Positions 7,539 to 11,723 of a DNA stretch of 11,723 bases are shown here, piece by piece (positions within the stretch are counted from its first letter, which is position 1; each line of letters opens with the position of its first letter). A program made the position numbers and the translations under genes. The stretch comes from Enterobacteriaceae bacterium (lineage in GTDB: Bacteria > Pseudomonadota > Gammaproteobacteria > Enterobacterales > Enterobacteriaceae). The notes under the pieces were generated by a model, which was not told where the DNA came from, ran no database searches, and saw only the letters and a list, made by a program, of their open reading frames with translations. Location: NCBI GenBank assembly GCA_022712475.1, contig JALAGK010000570.1, positions 1 to 11,723 on the forward strand, given 5' to 3'.

Positions 7539-8786
7539 ATGGCGTGGAATCAGCCCGGTAATAACGGACAGGACCGCGACCCGTGGGGAAGCAGCAAGCC
7601 CGGCGGCGACTCTGGGGGAAATAACAATAAAGGGGGCCGCGATCAGGGGCCACCTGACCTGGACGATATTTTTCGCAAACTGAGCAAAAAGCTTGGTGGC
7701 TTAGGTAGCGGCGGCAATTCTGGCGGTACGCAGGAACCTCGTGGCCAGATGGGTGGCAAAATTGTCGGCATCGTCGCGGCTATTGTGGTTATTGGCTGGG
7801 CAGCCAGCGGCTTTTACACCATCAAAGAAGCCGAGCGCGGCGTAGTCACGCGTTTTGGCAAGTTTGATCATCTGGTTGAGCCAGGTCTTAACTGGAAACC
7901 CACCTTTATTGATGAGGTGCGAGCAGTAAACGTGGAGTCGGTACGTGAACTGGCCGCGTCAGGCGTAATGCTGACCTCTGATGAAAACGTGGTGCGCGTT
8001 GAGATGAACGTGCAGTACCGCGTGACGGACCCTCAGCGTTACCTCTATAGCGTAACCAGCGCCGATGACAGCCTGCGTCAGGCAACCGACAGCGCGCTGC
8101 GCGGGGTTATCGGCAAGTACACGATGGACCGCATCCTTACCGAAGGGCGTACTGTTATCCGTAGCGATACCCAGCGTGAGCTTGAAGAAACCATCAGGCC
8201 GTACAACATGGGCATTACGCTTCTGGACGTCAACTTCCAGGCCGCACGTCCGCCAGAGGAAGTGAAGTCTGCGTTTGATGATGCTATCGCGGCGCGTGAG
8301 AACGAACAGCAGTACATTCGTGAGGCTGAGGCCTACACCAACGAAGTCCAGCCGCGTGCCAACGGTCAGGCGCAGCGTATCCTTGAAGAGGCGCGTGCGT
8401 ATAAAACCCAGACCGTACTGGAAGCGCAGGGTGAAGTCTCTCGTTTTGCCCGTATTCTGCCGGAATATAAAGCTGCACCGGAAATTACGCGTGAGCGTCT
8501 GTACATCGAGACGATGGAGAAAGTGCTCAGCAATACCCGTAAAGTGCTGGTTAACGACAAGGGCGGCAATCTGATGGTGCTGCCGCTGGACCAGATGCTT
8601 AAAGGTGGGGCGCAGTCCGACGTAAAGAGTAGCAGCAACAGCGACAGCAACCTGCTTCGCCTGCCGCCAGCGTCAGACAGCAGTAACCGCGCTAACCGCC
8701 CTGCATCAAGCAGCAATGGCGATATCATGGACCAGCGCCGCGCTAACGCGCAGCGCAACGACACCCAGCGCCGGGGGAGTGAATAA
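7539..8786 (+). CDS. hflK: FtsH protease modulator HflK (SPFH family)
   Basis: HflK forms with HflC a large inner-membrane complex around FtsH hexamers and restrains FtsH degradation of substrates such as lambda CII and membrane proteins. The product is 415 aa (419 in E. coli). Residues 1-74 are a cytoplasmic Gly/Asn/Asp-rich low-complexity segment opening with MAWNQPGNNGQDRDPWGSS. One membrane segment spans about 75-95 (IVGIVAAIVVIGWAASGFY). A band-7/SPFH domain follows from IKEAERGVVTRFGKF, then a helical region rich in Ala/Glu/Arg (EAYTNEVQPRANGQAQRILEEARAYK). The polar Ser/Asn/Arg tail lies in the periplasm. The GGAG ribosome site is at 7528-7531. hflC starts 2 bp after the stop, so the two are almost certainly co-translated. 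Confidence 0.97.
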   Translation: MAWNQPGNNGQDRDPWGSSKPGGDSGGNNNKGGRDQGPPDLDDIFRKLSKKLGGLGSGGNSGGTQEPRGQMGGKIVGIVAAIVVIGWAASGFYTIKEAERGVVTRFGKFDHLVEPGLNWKPTFIDEVRAVNVESVRELAASGVMLTSDENVVRVEMNVQYRVTDPQRYLYSVTSADDSLRQATDSALRGVIGKYTMDRILTEGRTVIRSDTQRELEETIRPYNMGITLLDVNFQAARPPEEVKSAFDDAIAARENEQQYIREAEAYTNEVQPRANGQAQRILEEARAYKTQTVLEAQGEVSRFARILPEYKAAPEITRERLYIETMEKVLSNTRKVLVNDKGGNLMVLPLDQMLKGGAQSDVKSSSNSDSNLLRLPPASDSSNRANRPASSSNGDIMDQRRANAQRNDTQRRGSE

Positions 8787-8788
8787 CG

Positions 8789-9793
8789 ATGCGTAAGTCA
8801 GTAATTGCAGTCATTATCATTGTGCTCGTTGCACTCTACGCCTCTATTTTCGTGGTGAAAGAGGGCGAACGCGGCATTACTCTGCGCTTCGGAAAAGTGG
8901 TGCGTGACGATGAGAACAAGCCGCTGGTATTTGCGCCAGGCTTGCACTTTAAGGTGCCGTTTATTGAATCGGTGAAAACGCTTGATGCACGTATCCAGAC
9001 TATGGATAACCAGGCTGACCGCTTTGTCACCAAAGAGAAGAAAGACCTGATTGTCGACTCTTATATCAAGTGGCGCATCAGTGACTTTAGTCGTTACTAC
9101 CTGGCGACCGGCGGTGGCGATGTGTCTCAGGCCGAAGTGTTGCTTAAGCGTAAATTCAGCGACCGTCTGCGTTCTGAAATTGGCCGTCTTGATGTAAAAG
9201 ACATCGTGACCGACTCGCGCGGTCGCCTGACGATTGAAGTGCGTGACGCGCTGAACTCTGGTTCTGCGGGCACCGACGATGAAGTCGCGACGCCAGCAGC
9301 CGATGACGCTATCGCTAAAGCGGCCGAGCGCGTGACGGAAGAGACCAACGGTAAAGTACCCGTGATTAACCCGAACAGTATGGCGGCACTGGGTATTGAA
9401 GTGGTGGATGTGCGTATCAAGCAGATCAACCTGCCGACTGAGGTCTCTGAGGCGATTTACAACCGTATGCGCGCTGAGCGTGAAGCGGTCGCGCGTCGCC
9501 ATCGTTCACAGGGTCAGGAAGAGGCTGAGAAACTGCGCGCAACGGCGGATTACGAAGTAACCCGCACACTGGCAGAAGCAGAGCGTCAGGCGCTGATGAC
9601 CCGCGGTGAAGGCGACGCGGAAGCCGCGAAGCTGTTTGCTGATGCGTTCAGCCAGGATCCGGATTTCTATGCCTTTATCCGTAGCCTGCGTGCTTACGAG
9701 TCCAGCTTCAAGTCCAACCAGGACGTGATGGTGCTGAGCCCGGAAAACGACTTCTTCCGCTATATGAAGACGCCAAAGCATAGCCAGCGCTAA
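8789..9793 (+). CDS. hflC: FtsH protease modulator HflC (SPFH family)
   Basis: HflC is the partner of HflK in the membrane complex that modulates FtsH. The product is 334 aa, the same as E. coli. Residues about 4-22 (SVIAVIIIVLVALYASIFV) form an N-terminal signal anchor. They are followed by VKEGERGITLRFGKVV, the start of the SPFH domain. The segment SGSAGTDDEVATPAADDAIAKAAERV is the Ala/Asp-rich insert seen in enterobacterial HflC. The C-terminal part (RMRAEREAVARRHRSQGQEEAEKLRATADYE, then GEGDAEAAKLFADAF) is a long helix typical of the family. A GGGGGAG ribosome site at 8773-8779 lies inside the hflK 3' end. It is the last gene before a strong terminator and so the likely end of the long operon. 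Confidence 0.97.
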   Translation: MRKSVIAVIIIVLVALYASIFVVKEGERGITLRFGKVVRDDENKPLVFAPGLHFKVPFIESVKTLDARIQTMDNQADRFVTKEKKDLIVDSYIKWRISDFSRYYLATGGGDVSQAEVLLKRKFSDRLRSEIGRLDVKDIVTDSRGRLTIEVRDALNSGSAGTDDEVATPAADDAIAKAAERVTEETNGKVPVINPNSMAALGIEVVDVRIKQINLPTEVSEAIYNRMRAEREAVARRHRSQGQEEAEKLRATADYEVTRTLAEAERQALMTRGEGDAEAAKLFADAFSQDPDFYAFIRSLRAYESSFKSNQDVMVLSPENDFFRYMKTPKHSQR

Positions 9794-9794
9794 T

Positions 9795-9815
9795 CTTCGC
9801 TCCACGTGAGTGAAG
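9795..9815 (+). other. Hairpin directly after the hflC stop codon
   Basis: CTTCGCTC (9795-9802) pairs with GAGTGAAG (9808-9815) over 8 bp including one G-U pair, closing a five-base loop. It begins one base after the hflC stop and has no U-run of its own. With the terminator 30 bp downstream it makes a two-hairpin 3' UTR. It may protect the 3' end or be part of a 3'-UTR-derived small RNA; both are inference. Confidence 0.45.
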
Positions 9816-9845
9816 GGGCACTGAGCGTTAACGCGAGATCTCCCC

Positions 9846-9873
9846 GAGCCGGACTTGTTCCGGCTCTTTTTTT
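9846..9873 (+). terminator. Intrinsic terminator of the hflX-hflKC transcript
   Basis: GAGCCGGA (9846-9853) pairs perfectly with TCCGGCTC (9859-9866) across a five-base loop, and seven Ts follow at once (9867-9873). This is the strongest Rho-independent terminator in the window. It lies 53 bp after hflC and separates it from yjeT. A long perfect U-tail is also the feature Hfq uses to bind small-RNA 3' ends. Confidence 0.9.
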
Positions 9874-9889
9874 GTCTGGTGGAATGAGA

Positions 9890-10087
9890 ATGAACGCAAC
9901 CATTTTATGTGCACTGGCGCTGGTACTGGTACTTGAAGGTCTGGGGCCGATGCTGTTTCCATCGCTGTGGAGACGAATGATCAGCTCGATAACCACGCTG
10001 CCTGATGCGACACTGCGCCGCTTTGGCGGTGCGCTTGTGGTTGCTGGGTTTGTTATCTACTACATGTTGAGGAGAACGTTTGCCTGA
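9890..10087 (+). CDS. yjeT: Small inner-membrane protein YjeT (DUF2065 family)
   Basis: The product is 65 aa, matching the length of E. coli YjeT. Two hydrophobic helices are visible: about 4-23 (TILCALALVLVLEGLGPMLF) and about 45-60 (FGGALVVAGFVIYYML). Between them is a short basic/polar stretch (WRRMISSITTLPDATLRR), a layout typical of DUF2065. The function is unknown. I chose ATG 9890 over ATG 9884 and over the GTG at 9806: a GGTGGA site at 9878-9883 is correctly spaced only for 9890, and the protein then begins MNATI like E. coli MNSTI. An upstream GTG start would translate through the terminator hairpin. The stop codon overlaps a PurR-like operator of purA. Confidence 0.88.
   Translation: MNATILCALALVLVLEGLGPMLFPSLWRRMISSITTLPDATLRRFGGALVVAGFVIYYMLRRTFA
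10070..10085 (+). promoter_or_regulatory. Upstream PurR operator of purA (candidate)
   Basis: AGGAGAACGTTTGCCT fits the PurR palindrome (ACGCAAACGTTTTCNT read on the other strand) at 13 of 15 defined positions, including the central AACGTTTGC. It overlaps the last codons and stop of yjeT and lies about 70-85 bp upstream of the expected purA start point. E. coli purA is known to be repressed by PurR through two operators, which supports the call. Confidence 0.65.
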
Positions 10088-10120
10088 GTTAAAAATGGGC
10101 ATTTTTCTGCCAATTCAGGC
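10082..10120 (+). other. Composite hairpin between yjeT and the purA promoter
   Basis: Outer arms 10082-10090 (GCCTGAGTT) and 10112-10120 (AATTCAGGC) pair over 9 bp with one G-T wobble. They stack directly on inner arms 10091-10097 (AAAAATG) and 10100-10106 (CATTTTT), a perfect 7-bp repeat. Only CTGCC at 10107-10111 is left as a bulge. It could end the yjeT transcript, although no T-run follows the outer arm, or extrude as a cruciform between the PurR operator and the purA -35. Confidence 0.5.
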
Positions 10121-10148
10121 TGAATCTCTGGAAAACCGATGGTAGAAT
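10120..10148 (+). promoter_or_regulatory. Candidate purA promoter
   Basis: TAGAAT (10143-10148) matches the -10 consensus at five of six positions. A weak -35, CTGAAT (10120-10125), lies 17 bp upstream. The start point would fall near 10155, inside a run of six Ts (10151-10156), about 24 bases before the purA ATG. The placement between two PurR-like boxes agrees with the known purA arrangement. Confidence 0.55.
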
Positions 10149-10156
10149 CCTTTTTT

Positions 10157-11477
<1,321 letters not shown>

Positions 11478-11487
11478 ATTGTTCATT

Positions 11488-11520
11488 TGGGCGCGAAAAC
11501 GCGCCCACTTTCCTCGTTTT
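11488..11520 (+). terminator. Terminator-like hairpin after purA
   Basis: TGGGCGCG (11488-11495) pairs perfectly with CGCGCCCA (11500-11507) around an AAAA loop, an 8-bp GC-rich stem 10 bp after the purA stop. The downstream tract is pyrimidine-rich but the T-run is broken (CTTTCCTCGTTTT). It is probably the purA terminator, possibly leaky toward nsrR. Confidence 0.72.
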
Positions 11521-11561
11521 CCCCTTCTTTTATCCTGTCTTTGCCAAATAAATTAGCCGCA

Positions 11562-11592
11562 TTGAGTCTGGCTGGTTTATCATCAGAATAAT
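11562..11592 (+). promoter_or_regulatory. Weak candidate nsrR promoter
   Basis: AATAAT (11587-11592) is a five-of-six -10 match. TTGAGT (11562-11567) is a four-of-six -35 with a long 19-bp spacer. It lies in the 163-bp purA-nsrR gap, where a promoter for the nsrR operon is expected. I see no clear NsrR-type operator here. Confidence 0.28.
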
Positions 11593-11640
11593 GTCTGCAG
11601 TAAACGAATGTTTCCCACCAGACCCTTTTTCGAGGTGACT

Positions 11641-11723
11641 GTGCAGTTAACAAGTTTTACGGATTATGGCCTTCGCGCTTTAATTTATATGGCGTCCCTG
11701 CCCCAGGGGCGCATGACCAGCAT
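11641..11723 (+). CDS. nsrR: Nitric-oxide-sensing repressor NsrR, N-terminus (3' partial, GTG start)
   Basis: Only 27 codons are inside the window, reading [27 protein letters not shown]. This is the N-terminal helix of an Rrf2-family winged-helix regulator and nearly identical to E. coli NsrR. NsrR carries an iron-sulfur cluster that reacts with nitric oxide and so relieves repression of hmp and other nitrosative-stress genes. The cluster cysteines lie beyond the window and cannot be checked. The start is GTG at 11641 with a GAGG site at 11632-11635; no ATG precedes the conserved [10 protein letters not shown]. In E. coli it heads an operon with rnr. Confidence 0.92.
   Translation, partial: MQLTSFTDYGLRALIYMASLPQGRMTS

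Noticed and set aside
6899..7540. A 213-codon open frame on the - strand across the hflX 3' end and the hflX-hflK gap
   Set aside because: It is mostly antisense to hflX, the product is low-complexity and unlike known proteins, and it has no supporting start signals.
8798..9502. A 234-codon open frame on the - strand, opposite hflC
   Set aside because: It is wholly antisense to a clearly conserved gene, its His/Arg/Thr-rich product resembles no family I know, and it has no ribosome site. It reflects the codon bias of hflC.
9806..9889. An upstream GTG start that would give yjeT 28 extra residues
   Set aside because: It would run through the strong terminator hairpin, the extra residues match nothing in E. 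coli YjeT, and the well-spaced ribosome site serves ATG 9890.

Overview
The window is a conserved chromosomal core locus from a gamma-proteobacterium of the Enterobacterales, most likely a member of the Enterobacteriaceae close to Escherichia, Salmonella and Enterobacter. Gene order, gene lengths and protein sequences match, from memory, the E. coli 94-95 min region: nnr-tsaE-amiB-mutL-miaA-hfq-hflX-hflK-hflC-yjeT-purA-nsrR. The genus cannot be fixed from sequence alone. All twelve genes lie on the + strand; nnr is cut at the left edge and nsrR at the right edge.

Layout. Positions 1-5590 hold tightly packed genes: the dehydratase domain of Nnr (NAD(P)H-hydrate repair), TsaE (tRNA t6A synthesis), AmiB (septal peptidoglycan amidase), MutL (mismatch repair) and MiaA (tRNA i6A synthesis). 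Gaps are 6-20 bp, and mutL and miaA overlap by 8 bp. Hfq follows a 107-bp gap that holds a likely promoter and an A-rich Hfq-binding leader. A long hairpin separates hfq from hflX, which starts with TTG. After a 169-bp gap come hflK and hflC, whose products form the membrane complex that modulates FtsH. A strong intrinsic terminator at 9846-9873 closes this superoperon. The small membrane-protein gene yjeT follows. purA then has its own promoter flanked by two PurR-like operators and a large hairpin. A terminator-like hairpin follows purA, and the window ends in the GTG-started nsrR.

How the genes fit together. The cluster mixes housekeeping jobs: metabolite repair, two modifications of tRNA A37 (TsaE for t6A, MiaA for i6A), cell separation, mismatch repair, sRNA-based regulation, ribosome rescue and membrane proteolysis control. 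They appear to share long read-through transcripts with internal promoters and partial terminators, as is known for E. coli.

I found no evidence of a novel system, mobile element, CRISPR array, tRNA or rRNA. The points worth checking are small-scale: nnr and tsaE share a frame across a single UGA-C stop; the mutL LALALA repeat is degenerate; an eight-T run in miaA is one indel away from truncation; the hflC 3' UTR has two hairpins and a U7 tail; and the purA control region holds an unusual composite hairpin. No gene-free stretch exceeds 170 bp.
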